The notes under the pieces: generated by a model | Told to the model about the DNA's origin: nothing | Database searches by the model: none | Seen by the model: the letters and a program-made list of their open reading frames with translations, nothing else | Source of the DNA: Mesostigma viride | Lineage: Eukaryota > Streptophyta > Mesostigmatophyceae > Mesostigmatales > Mesostigmataceae | NCBI GenBank assembly: GCA_009746045.1 | Contig: RPFO01000579.1 | Span: 914,660 to 978,659, forward strand | DNA: 64,000 nt | Direction: 5' to 3' | Program-made: the position numbers and the translations under genes | Part shown: piece after piece, positions 10,298-19,396 of the stretch | Layout: the number at the start of each line of letters is the position of its first letter | Numbering within the stretch: position 1 is the first letter of the stretch

Positions 10298-10515
10298 TAG
10301 TTATTATAAATAGTGACGGAACCTTTTTGCCACTTGGCAATTAGGTCCGTCACTATTTATCCGGCGAAAACCACTCGCCGGTATCAATTCCGCGCCACGT
10401 TCACGTACGTGAACTTAACGCGGAATTGATACCGGCGAGTGGTTTTCGCCGGATAAATAGTGACGGACCTAATTGCCAAGTGGCAAAAAGGTTCCGTCAC
10501 TATTTATAATAACTA
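10298..10515. repeat. 218-bp central palindrome H2
   Basis: A copy of the terminal palindrome at the centre of the inverted arms. Its core (TATCAATTCC...GGAATTGATA) is more symmetrical than the cores of H1 and H3. Confidence 0.92.
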
Positions 10516-10529
10516 AGACCTCGTAAGTC

Positions 10530-10544
10530 GGGGGTTCGAATCCC
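10530..10544 (+). promoter_or_regulatory. Pol III B-box / tRNA T-arm-like motif (right arm)
   Basis: Mirror copy of the motif at 10269-10283, in the opposite orientation across the central palindrome H2. Confidence 0.6.
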
Positions 10545-11198
10545 TGTGGTGACACGGGTATTTCCGAATACCGGAAGGAATTGATACCAGAAGGCCAAAC
10601 GAAAGTGCCAGAAGGGAAAAATGCCCGGTTGGAATATCGTTAAGGCGAGATTCGGTACTGCAGTAGGCATTAGCGGTACGATACAGTAGCCTGAGGCGGC
10701 AGTACCCACGGACGGTGTTGGGAAAAGACGCTTGGCCACTGCTGTGTCCGAGCCTTTCTAGGTCTCACCATTGCTGCCAGGCCTTGCACGCCTTGGCAGG
10801 TCCGCCACTGTCAATTTCCTTGGTTGCATCAATCCAGGACGTCTGTCCTTCCATGAATGACAGTAACGCTCTGGATTTATCCGTCATGACAAGTACCCGT
10901 CCATCCCAGGCCTGCAGGACTGCCAGTCCTGAAGTCCTGTGACATTCTTGGTACCATCAACCAATATTGACCACAGTAGTACCTCCTAGTGACAGTCGGT
11001 CCTGTGACATGTAACGTGTGATGGTTCACCCAACACTGCCACGTGCCCTGTCCCTCACGTGTCCTTAGTCCTGGTACTGCTGTAGCGTCCGGCGGCATTA
11101 CTTCGGGACTTGATAACTCTCAAGTTCCTTGTCCAAATGAGGCGTTTAGCACGGCGTTGGAAAGGCCACTTCAAGTATGATATGCTTAGCATATTGCA

Positions 11199-11864
11199 TC
11201 ACCAATATGCTAACTCTCGCAGCCCCGGCGCAACCAACAGGAGGAACACTCGTGGGTAGGCCATGAGTGCGGTCAGCGTGGTCATACAAGCATCGCACTT
11301 ACACCCGGGTTGGTGAGTCTCCCAGGCCGTGCCGACCACCACCTGCCCCTGGCGCTCCCGCCTAGTCTCCACCTTGAAACCACAGTGGAGCTCCATCATC
11401 TCGCGGAAGGCCTCCTGCCTGTCGTTGGGCCACCCGAGCGCTGAGGCCGCGAGGTTATTCGAGGGAAACTTCCCATATCGCTGCCTCCGCCGATCGAGGG
11501 TCACGTCCTCCATGCCATAATCCCTCAGGAAGATCCTCGGGTTGAAGGTGTCCTTGTTGAGCTCCTCGGCGTTCCGGGCCTGGCGCGCTAATTCCTCCAT
11601 GTCCATTGTTACCCTCGCCTCTCCTTCTTCCAGGCGTAGCCGTTTGCCACGGCCGGAATCCCGAGAAGGTCCGTCGTCCTGTGCTGCCAGCCGCCGTGCC
11701 GCGAACGCCTTTGGGGCGCCGTCCTCAGGGGACGCTGGAGGGGTGTGGTGCACCACCGGTCTGTCCGCCTTTGGGGCGGCTTCCGGGGACTCGGGGAGCG
11801 TCAGGTGTACCAAAGGACTGTCGCTGCTGCAGGAGCTGGGACTGGCCTCCTTTGGGGAGCCCGT
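11199..11864 (-). pseudogene. Captured fragment of the gypsy ORF3 family
   Basis: A minus-strand frame inside the TIR element. It reads an Ala/Pro-rich disordered stretch, then NPRIFLRDYG, an Arg-rich segment, GFKVETRR, VVVGTAWETH, the cysteine motif CKCDAC and AYPRVF. The same series of motifs occurs at 45262-45560 in Gypsy B (NPRVFLRDYG, GFKIETRT, VVVGTDWETH, CSCHSC, AFPRLL) and more distantly in Gypsy A near 23.6 kb. A plausible acceptor (CTCCTGTGCAG) precedes it at about 11865, so it may be one exon. Its function is unknown. It has apparently been picked up by, or inserted into, the TIR element. Confidence 0.7.
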
Positions 11865-11985
11865 CTGCACAGGAGAATACCACACACATTGACACACGTG
11901 AGTTCTTGTGCCATACCGACTAGTGTACTCTGTACCTGTGGTATGTACATGTGATGTAGATATCGGCCCCCACACTACGACATTT

Positions 11986-12203
11986 TAGTTATTATAAATA
12001 GTGACGGAACCTTTTTGCCACTTGGCAATTAGGTCCGTCACTATTTATCCGGCGAAAACCACTCGCCGGTATCAATTCCGCGCCACGTTCACGTACGTGA
12101 ACTTAACGCGGTATAGATACCGGCGAGTGGTTTTCGCCGGATAAATAGTGACGGACCTAATTGCCAAGTGGCAAAAAGGTTCCGTCACTATTTATAATAA
12201 CTA
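11986..12203. repeat. 218-bp terminal palindrome H3
   Basis: Right end of the TIR element and reverse complement of H1, including the asymmetric core. It is followed by CGGG and then the kinase C-lobe. Confidence 0.92.
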
Positions 12204-12207
12204 CGGG

Positions 12208-12757
12208 TGACTTGAAGGCTGCCCGTGATGCCTCCGAATACAACCGTCCCTTTGATGTGCGCACGCCTCCCATCTTGGCGAAGTGCGCCAAAGTTTTATC
12301 CAATTTGCACTCGGTTGGAATCATTCATAACGATCTTAAGTGTGACAACTTTTTGTACAAGGTTGAGGAGGGCACGGCGGTCGAGCCAACCATCTACATT
12401 GGAGACCTGGGCCAGGCAACCAGAGTGAACGAGATGGCGCCCATGCGTGTGCCGGGGCAGTCCCGGTGGCACCCGGCCACGGTCTTGCATCCAAGTGCAA
12501 AGGCCTTGAGGGGAACGATACAAGCTCGGCCAGAGCACGATGTTTATGCTTTCTTGGTCATGGTGGACGACCTGTTCAGGAGGTCGCCCAAGTGCTTTGT
12601 CCGCAAGGCAACGGACCCAGTTCTGTGGGAGCTGTGTAGGAAGATTGCTTTTCGACAACAATACAAGCACGATATTGTGTTACCTGACATGGCCGGGCTG
12701 GCGGACATGTTCCACAAAGCCCGCATATTCGTGCCCGATGCTTACCCCAAGCAGTAA
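12208..12757 (+). pseudogene. Protein kinase gene, 3' half (C-lobe)
   Basis: This continues the kinase started at 8804. Visible motifs are the catalytic loop IIHNDLKCDNFL (HND in place of HRD, with Lys and Asn retained), the Mg-binding IYIGDLGQA in place of DFG, and PEHDVYAFLVMVDDL, matching the alpha-F Asp region. The frame ends with a stop at 12755-12757. HND and GDLG variants are seen in divergent kinases, so the parent protein could still be active, but family assignment needs a profile search. The ATG inside the preceding palindrome is an artefact of the insertion. Confidence 0.82.
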
Positions 12758-12761
12758 CCGT

Positions 12762-12938
12762 GTTGCATCCCAAGTGCAAAGGCCTTGAGGGGAACGCTAC
12801 AAGCTCAGCCAGGGCACAATGTTTATGCTTTCTTCGTCATGGTGGACGATCTGTTCAGGAGGTCGCCCAAGTGCTTTGTCCGCAAGTCAACAGACCCACT
12901 TCTCCATGAGGTGTGTAGAAAGATTGCTTACATCTGTA
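12762..12938 (+). pseudogene. Tandem partial duplicate of the kinase C-lobe
   Basis: A diverged copy of about 12484-12655, starting just after the kinase stop codon. It retains the sequence for VLHP...ALRG, HDVYAF-like and DDLFRRSPKCFVRK but has substitutions (CGG to CAG and others) and ends abruptly. It is a truncated duplication with no start codon. Confidence 0.8.
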
Positions 12939-14287
12939 CAGTATGATTACCCCATATTCATCTTAAGTGGAAGGACATATGCTACTCGTGCATGTGGTGT
13001 GTGCCCGAGTAGGTGGCAGTTTACATTCCCCCACCTGCAGGAAGTAGCCCAGAGTGTATTAAAAGCCATATGCCCCTTCTCAGGGCTATGGGGTACATAT
13101 TCTCCCAGCGGAGTTATGTTACTAATTAATTAATCACACGTTCATGGCAGGGGCGAGACACATAAGTTATTATTTTTTTTTATATAATTCATCCATGTAC
13201 ACGTACAACGAGGGAGCTAGCACCCTAGCTTGTATCACTGCCTCCCTGTTCTTACGTGCAGGGCCAAGACGTGGACCCTCACCGCCAACCTTGCCAACTT
13301 CTACCCCATGCCATGCATTGAGCTAGCTGAATGCACTTTGGCAATGTTCACAAGTTTCTGGCGTTGTGGCAGTTGGTGATTTCCAACTGGCTGCAACATC
13401 TTAAGGCTCCATTCATTGTCAATGGCCGGTATGCTGGCCAAGCCAGAGATATTGAGTAAGTCAGGACAAGGCCAAGAGGGCCCAGGTCATCAAGGACTTA
13501 CCCCCCCCCTAGCTGCATTGGGGAAGGAGCGTGTTTGGTGACATGGGAGGCATGCTAGACAATTAGATCGCTAGGGTCGCCAGCACCATAGATATACCAT
13601 ACGACTGTTTGCGTCGGCCTGCCTGTATAGATAGCTTACACCGGTATAGGATTGCGTGCACCCATCCCTCCATCCACACCTTGGGGTTAATGCTCCGTGA
13701 CTCCCGGCCCAACGGGAGCACGAGTTTAATTAATTCATTAATTAATTGGGTCACTTTCGTAAATCAGTGCATGCATGTACGTCCTGGCTATTATCAGAAC
13801 ACTTGCCCACGCTCCTTAGTATCATATGCTCACATGGGTCTTATTGCACCCACACAACTGATTGGTCCGGATTATCACGAGATCTTGTGGACAGCATGTG
13901 CTGGCAGTAAATTGCATTAAATTAGAATATGACTCCGTTGGGACATCATGTAGCACGTATTCGCTAGCATGCTGATGGGTGGGCGTGAGCGAAGCCACGA
14001 AACCTAACTAAGCTAACTCTAAGCTAATCTAAAAAATCAGGGCTCACTCAACATCAGCAAAGCGCCACTTCCTCCTGGGGTGGGGTGGGGGGGCTTGCCC
14101 ACGGGCGCTGACGTGTGGGCCTGGACAATGGTCTGCCACCTCATCCTGTCCTGCATGGCAGTCCAAGCAAGAGCGAGGGAGGAAATGTGTTGTTCAACCA
14201 GGGCTGGGACCACTAGGTCGGCTGCCTGTAAGTGAAGAAACAATCCACATGACTTGTCCTCGCCTGCATGTCATGCAAGTTCTTACA
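12939..14287. other. Non-coding AT-rich interval
   Basis: I recognise no gene here. It contains TTAATTAA-type runs near 13125 and 13735. A block at 13068-13128 (GCCCCTTCTC...GGAGTTATGTTAC) recurs at about 54018-54080 after the LINE. The left terminus of the transposase-like gene's parent element might lie here, but I found no matching terminal repeat. Confidence 0.5.
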
Positions 14288-15264
14288 TCACATCTTGTAG
14301 CCACCATGACGAACCAGCAGACCCTGTTGACGACGAGACTTGAAGAAAGGAGGCGTGTCCCGGTCACAGTCATCAAGGCCGTACACCCGGTTCCCTGCGT
14401 TATGGATCAGTTCCCTGTTTCCTTCCTTCTTGCGATCCCCCTTTCTCATGGGGATTGCAGATGTGGTGCACCTGGGGTCGTGGACAGTCCCGTTGCATTG
14501 GTGGACCATCGTCACAGCAGCCGTGACACGATAAATAGGGAAGAGTTCACCGGCTACCGGTTCGGCAGCCTTCTCGAACAAGGGCAGCTGCTGGCGTCTG
14601 CTAAACTTGCCCAGTTCTTTGTACCACGTGGGCACGATCCACAAATAGGATTTGCCATCATTCCCTTCCACTGACACTACAGCTGTGACTTCACACATCC
14701 AATGCTCTCCAGCGTCATCAGCAAGCACGTACCGACGCGGATCCTCCGCGGCACCGACTCTGTAGTCCTGCGGCCTGTAAGCATAAGTATGCCCCACCGC
14801 CACGGTCGCCTTGTATGTGACTGCCTTGCGCCATAGCCGCACACCCGGGGTCTTCAACTCATTCCACGTCTCCGCCGCCTCGGGAAAATACTCCTTGAAG
14901 CGATGCAAGACAATAGCCGGCGTCAAACCATGCTGCACGTGCTCCCACTCGATGACCCCATCAGTACCGTTGCGTGTGCTGCGGATCAGAAGCTTGGGGA
15001 TGCCGCCAAAACATGTCCTTACCCGTCCCCCAGCACGTCCCTCGGTGTGTTCAACTGTAGGGTACGCAGCCCCGTCCGCCAATGCCACCCCCAGTGTAGC
15101 CGTGCCGCTTTGGCCGGAGAGCCATTCCTCATGCACACCTCCACTCTTGAACAAGTACTTGGCAGCTGGGCTTGATAGCAGTGCTTCACGCGCCTGTGGA
15201 GTCAAGAACTTCTCTGGGTCCTCGAGCCCCTTGAGTATATTATCCAACGCGTGCTGCCTCTCCC
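14288..15264 (-). pseudogene. Transposase-like gene, last exon
   Basis: The exon starts after a strong acceptor (CTGTTTTCGCAG, AG at 15266-15265) and ends at a stop at 14288. It encodes about 325 residues. The central part (YVLADDAGEHWMCEVTAVV, then YLWIVPTWYKEL) resembles a BAH-type beta fold, followed by a histidine/cysteine stretch (MVHQCNG...DPRC). The C-terminal NRVYGLDDCDRD segment is unassigned. The intron before it is 15618-15265. Confidence 0.65.
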
Positions 15265-15618
15265 CTGCGAAAACAGCGATGCATGGTGAACGGGGCGATG
15301 TATCAATCCTTGCAAACAGTACATGCAGTGAGCTAGGCTCATTGATTCCTGAACTTAGTGCACGTTGCCCCAGGACACTCACCTCGTAACCTCCTCATGG
15401 TGCCTTACAATATGCATAACGTCTACAGGGTGGGCTGTCAATGGGCCAGGTTTGGGATCGCGCCACCTTGCATGTATGCCCTGGAACACACCCGATAGAG
15501 GTGGGCCACGGGGGCCATTCTGACATCCAAAATCACACATCCCAACCCCAAACCCTAAACTATTTTAAACCCTAAGCACAGCCCGGCCCTTATGCATGTA
15601 CATGTCCGCGGTACTAAC

Positions 15619-15849
15619 TCGGCTGGAAGCTTGCGTTGCACATGAAAATAGCAACAGGCTGGTAATAATCCTTACATTTCAGCAGCAACCATTTGTCAGC
15701 ATCTAGGATATGGCGGGCGTTGACGCTTCTCATCAGGTCCCCAATAATGCCGTGATCCCTCTCAAACGCATGGCCGTCCATATCCCAGAGCCTGCCCACG
15801 TCCTTGGTCTGGTGCGCCACATGGAGCCCCATATGACAGTTGGCTGTGG
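15619..15849 (-). pseudogene. Transposase-like gene, exon 3 (3' part)
   Basis: It continues the exon cut by Gypsy A at the CCACA (minus strand) target duplication. It reads NCHMGLHVAHQTKDVG, WDMDGHAFERDHGIIG and KWLLLKCKDYY. The HAFERDHG stretch is placed where CACTA/Plavaka-like transposases have their final catalytic Glu. The donor is at 15618 (GTTAGT), in phase 1 with the next acceptor. Confidence 0.6.
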
Positions 15850-16418
15850 TGTTACGTCGCGTAACAATTCGTTGTAGTTACGGACGTAAATTAGGTCTTT
15901 TGCCTCGGTTGTCCCTAGGTTTACGTGTAGCTCCTACCGGGACACTATTGTCCTCGTAACAGTACCGTGGTACATTGGGTGCCTTTGGGGCGCCGCGCCG
16001 CGTACTTTACTAGTGGTCCTGATCCTTTGGTAGAATGTAGTGGACCAGCGTGCATCTGTAGATGTAGTGGACCAGCGTGCATCTGTAGGCGAGGGCCATG
16101 TCGGCCCGAGCGTGTTGGACCGTTGGTGACCATTTATGCACGTTCTACCCCTCGTGTGTGCACTCGGCGTGTGTTAAATGAATTAACACATTTAGGCTTG
16201 GGTCACGGCAGTGTAGTTGTGTTTCCTTCCTCTATTCCTGGAGTAAACGGGTTTGTAAATGGTTTATGGCGTATTATAGCAACACTTACGTTAATGCATT
16301 GAGATCAGGATCGTCTCGTTCGTCTTTCGCTAGGGGTTTAAGTAGAGGAGGCCTGACCAGTTTAGGTAGCATCAGGCCATTAGAGGTAGAGGTAGTGGTA
16401 GATATCCAAGACGTAACA
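15850..16418 (+). repeat. Gypsy A 5' LTR
   Basis: A 569-bp LTR starting TGTTACGTCGCGTAAC and ending GACGTAACA, so the ends form a short inverted repeat. A 27-bp direct repeat (GATGTAGTGGACCAGCGTGC) lies near 16036-16088. Confidence 0.95.
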
Positions 16419-16419
16419 A

Positions 16420-16434
16420 TGGTTCCGGAGGAAC
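16420..16434 (+). other. Primer binding site-like sequence of Gypsy A
   Basis: TGGTTCCGGAGGAAC starts one base after the LTR, the usual position. TGG is complementary to a tRNA CCA end and the rest would pair with an acceptor reading TTCCTCCGGAA. I cannot name the tRNA. Confidence 0.6.
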
Positions 16435-16962
16435 TTTCGTAGGTAGAGAACGAGACGACGGTCCTTTGTCACATACGCCTTTGCAAGAACCCTTCCGCGT
16501 CCAGGGATACGAAGACGACACTTTCTTGACAGGTAATGGGCGGGTCGCCTTCAAGCTGGGAGAGTAGTGCTGCCCGGTTCGGGACACGCTCTACCTAGAT
16601 GCTAGACCTGCTCGCAGCGGATAAACCCTTTCGTAGATAGCCTGTCTTCGCCTTGTTTTCCTGCTTACGGTTGTTTCCTGTCGTAGATAGGGGATTATTA
16701 CTGTTCGGATCGGCCAGCGTGAGACGATTAGCGTCGCAGTACCTACACCTTTTTCCTTGTGCTGCTGTTTTATTAGACGGCCGCACCCGCAGAGATACGG
16801 GTCGCTGTTTAGGACGAGCGCTGGACTATTCGGTCGCTGATTTAGGACGAGCGCTGGACAATTCCGCCCTCATGCTGCTTTCGGTGATCCAGATCGCCCA
16901 GATAAGTCGCCTACCCCTTCTTCTTCTAGCGTGACGTCACAAGACCCACCAGGTGCGTTACC

Positions 16963-17166
16963 ATGAGCCAACGTCGTGTTTTTACTGCGCCTTCCCATTC
17001 ATCCAGTGACAATAGCTTAGCTAAATATTACGTAGTTATTACCCCTCAATGGTCAGCCATTTTCCTCTCTTGGTCAGATGCTAGGAAGATAGTGCAAAAT
17101 CGTACATATAATGTAATTAGGTATAAGAAATTTGTTACCTTCGAGGAAGCCAACAATTCCTTATAG
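16963..17166 (+). CDS. Viroplasmin / RNase H1 N-terminal domain-like ORF upstream of gag
   Basis: A 67-codon frame in the long leader. After a short Ser-rich start, residues 22-65 read KYYVVITPQWSAIFLSWSDA then YKKFVTFEEANNSL. This matches the pattern of the small hybrid-binding domain of RNase H1 and caulimovirus viroplasmin: an aromatic YxV start, a GI(Y/F)xSW-like turn (here AIFLSW) and a KKFxTxxEA ending. Beyond the stop, an open stretch in another frame (about 17212-17354, Ser/Pro-rich, ending VVKKD) probably belonged to the same protein, giving about 130 residues before a frameshift. A possible role is nucleic-acid hybrid binding during reverse transcription, but that is inference. Gypsy B has lost the corresponding region. 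Confidence 0.55.
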   Translation: MSQRRVFTAPSHSSSDNSLAKYYVVITPQWSAIFLSWSDARKIVQNRTYNVIRYKKFVTFEEANNSL

Positions 17167-17476
17167 ACCATAGTGTATCAGATTAGGCCTACACGTACGT
17201 TCTACTCCTCATGGTCGCCCTCCTGTAGAAGCTCTAGATTTTGCTACCCCTCCTTCGTCTCCCCCTAAGCGGGCTGCATCCTCATCTAGCTTAGATACTC
17301 CTCTCACCTTAGAATTCGGTTCCCTATCCATTACTGTTGTTAAAAAGGATTGATTTAAATTGTTTCCTTCTTTTAAGCCATTAAAAGCTTTTTCTTTTCT
17401 TTCCTTGCCTTAAATTAGGCCTTGTCCTTTATCCTTGTTGCTTTCAGTTAGATTCCTAATCATTTACTTAATAAAA

Positions 17477-19390
17477 ATGGATCCAGTGGGTGGTAACATG
17501 TCGCCTATACCTACCAACACTCCTACTATGAGTAATAATAATAATAATACTAACAACCATAACAACAATCGTGGTAACCGACGGGACTCACTTGAAACGG
17601 TGCACCATCTCACTCCTCAAGGTAATCTTCGTACCTCACCTCCTTCTCCTGTTACTGGTGGTCGCCGTCGTCCCTCACTTACCCCTCCTACCTATGAACA
17701 ACGTATGCAGTCAGATTTAGTGATGACCCTTCCCTTACCCTGAACCAGGCCCCTGCCCCTCCTGCAACCTTGGCTCAACCCTCCAGCAGGTCCTCACTAA
17801 CTAACAATGTTTCTAGGCCTCCTTCCCACCCTGTGCCTTCCATGCCTGCTCTTAACACGGGTCGTGCCTCTGCCCCTGTCGGCCCTTCTGGGCGCCCTAG
17901 TGCAGTTCCCTTTTACCCACCTGCTTCCTGGTCCTACCCTGAGACGGCCTATGAGGCAGCCCAGGTCCCTACCCGTGTGGCTGATTTAGAAGTTAATAGT
18001 GATTTCAGCACCATGCCCCTAGATGATAGAAATTATGATCATTTTGCCTACTCCTCTCTTCGTGAGCAATATACTGTCCCCTTCTCTTATGGGCACCAGC
18101 CTGAAACGGTGGCCCCTTCTAGACCCCTACCCAAGACTTTTCCTCTTCCTTCCTTCTATCCCGCTTATGTAGCAGTGGAAGATAGTGGCCCTATGGGAAA
18201 AACTGACTCTTCTAATCCCCCTAAGCCCCCTGCTCTTCCCCTCTTTGCTAACCTTCCCAAGCTGGATGTCAAGTCTACCCCTCAACAGTTTTTCACCTTT
18301 ATTATGTTGCTTACCCAGAACACAGAGTCGTGGCAGAATCATAATAGATGGCGTCTCTCTGATGCTGTATTAGTTCCTCACTATCTTACAACCTGCATTA
18401 CTCCTGAGCTTGCTAACCTCATTCAGTGTGAGTCTTTGGCCTCTCATGCCTACCCTAACTCTGTAGCAGAATTGTTTAAGCGTTTAGAGAACCATTTAGT
18501 CCCTCCTGATTCAGATTGGCAGGATAGATTAGCCTTTGGTACCTTGCAGCAGGGTACTAAATCATTTAAGGAGTATATGAAAGAGTTTGATGCTCAGATG
18601 GTACGAATTAGGGATTTGTCGGGTGCAGAAGTACGTGCTCGCTTCCTCCAAGGCCTCAGTAGACCTTATTACGTGAAGTCAAGCGCCAGTTCTCTGCCTA
18701 CCGTTTTACTGATCTGCCCCTCAAGCATGTGCGCCAGCATCTCTTGCGAGTAGCAGATTTCTTCACCACCCTTCTCTCCTACCCGTTCCCGTATTAATAA
18801 TATTATCCTTACCCCTGAGGAGGAGAACTCCTATGTAGAAGAATTAGATATCTGCGTTGCTGATCTTCAGCTCTTGATGTCTCTCATATCACATGCTATC
18901 ATTGTAAGGAAGTAGGTCATCTTAAACGTGAGTGCCCCAAGTTCCTTTCGGGTGCTCCCCCTCATCCCGACGCTCGCCCTCCTCGTACCCCTCAGCGTGC
19001 TCCTATTCGTCCTACTTCAGGACGCATTCCCTCAGCTACCCCTAGTAGGCTGAATGCTGTGCAGGCAGGACCCCCAGGGTTCCCCTATGATAATCAGGCT
19101 CCCGCACCCTCTTCGCTCCCTCGTGACCCTCCAGCAGTGGCTTTTTCGCCAGGGTCTTCTTCGGGGTTAGTTCCTATGGATTTGGGGGGGAGGGGGAACA
19201 GTAGGCCTGTCAGCCGGGGGTAACCTGGACAGGTCCTTAGATAGTACCCCAGATAAAAATTTTTGCCTGCCTGTTTTTATAACCTCTGTAGGAGCTGAAT
19301 CTTCCCTACCACTACGTGTGCGTCCTCTTATGTTCTTGAATGGTGGTTTAACCGTCCCCACACTGTTGTAGACCCTTTCTTGCATGCTGA
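17477..19390 (+). pseudogene. Gypsy A gag (frameshifted)
   Basis: It starts at ATG 17477. The first frame runs to 17743 (Asn-rich, then Pro/Ser/Thr-rich), the second from about 17750 to 18753, and a third carries the C-terminus. The middle block holds the capsid-like core (PALPLFANLPKLDVKSTPQQ through GTKSFKEYMKEFDAQM). A CCHC zinc knuckle, CYHCKEVGHLKREC, lies near 18888-18929 in the last frame. The frame breaks near 17730 and 18680 look like single-base indels. Gag would form the particle and bind element RNA. Confidence 0.8.
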
Positions 19391-19396
19391 TGAACT

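Larger units (their letters stand above)
9886..12203. mobile_element. 2.3-kb nested-palindrome TIR element with captured gene fragment
   Basis: The element interrupts the kinase gene. Flanking duplications are CGGG (9882-9885 and 12204-12207), or ACGGG if one terminal base is assigned to the host. Both ends are 218-bp near-perfect palindromes (H1 9886-10103, H3 11986-12203) that are inverted relative to each other, extended inward by about 28 bp of inverted repeat (10104-10131 against 11958-11985). A third copy of the palindrome (H2 10298-10515) is the centre of a larger inverted repeat whose arms are 10132-10297 and 10516-10682. The remainder (10.69-11.95 kb) includes a captured coding fragment. 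No transposase is present, so it must be mobilised in trans. Confidence 0.88.

Noticed and set aside
10525-10560. tRNA gene at the T-arm-like motif (also at 29263-29290)
   Set aside because: Only a 3' half is visible, the T stem has mismatches, and the position of the 5' half is taken by a palindrome. I keep only the B-box call.
9886-12203. Whether the kinase insertion is a spliced intron
   Set aside because: No GT-AG pair at or near the borders restores the kinase frame; duplication of CGGG and terminal palindromes fit transposition.
13900-14040. CACTA-type terminus for the transposase-like gene
   Set aside because: No sequence near 13.5-14.3 kb has an inverted partner beyond 31 kb, and no CACTA end could be placed.
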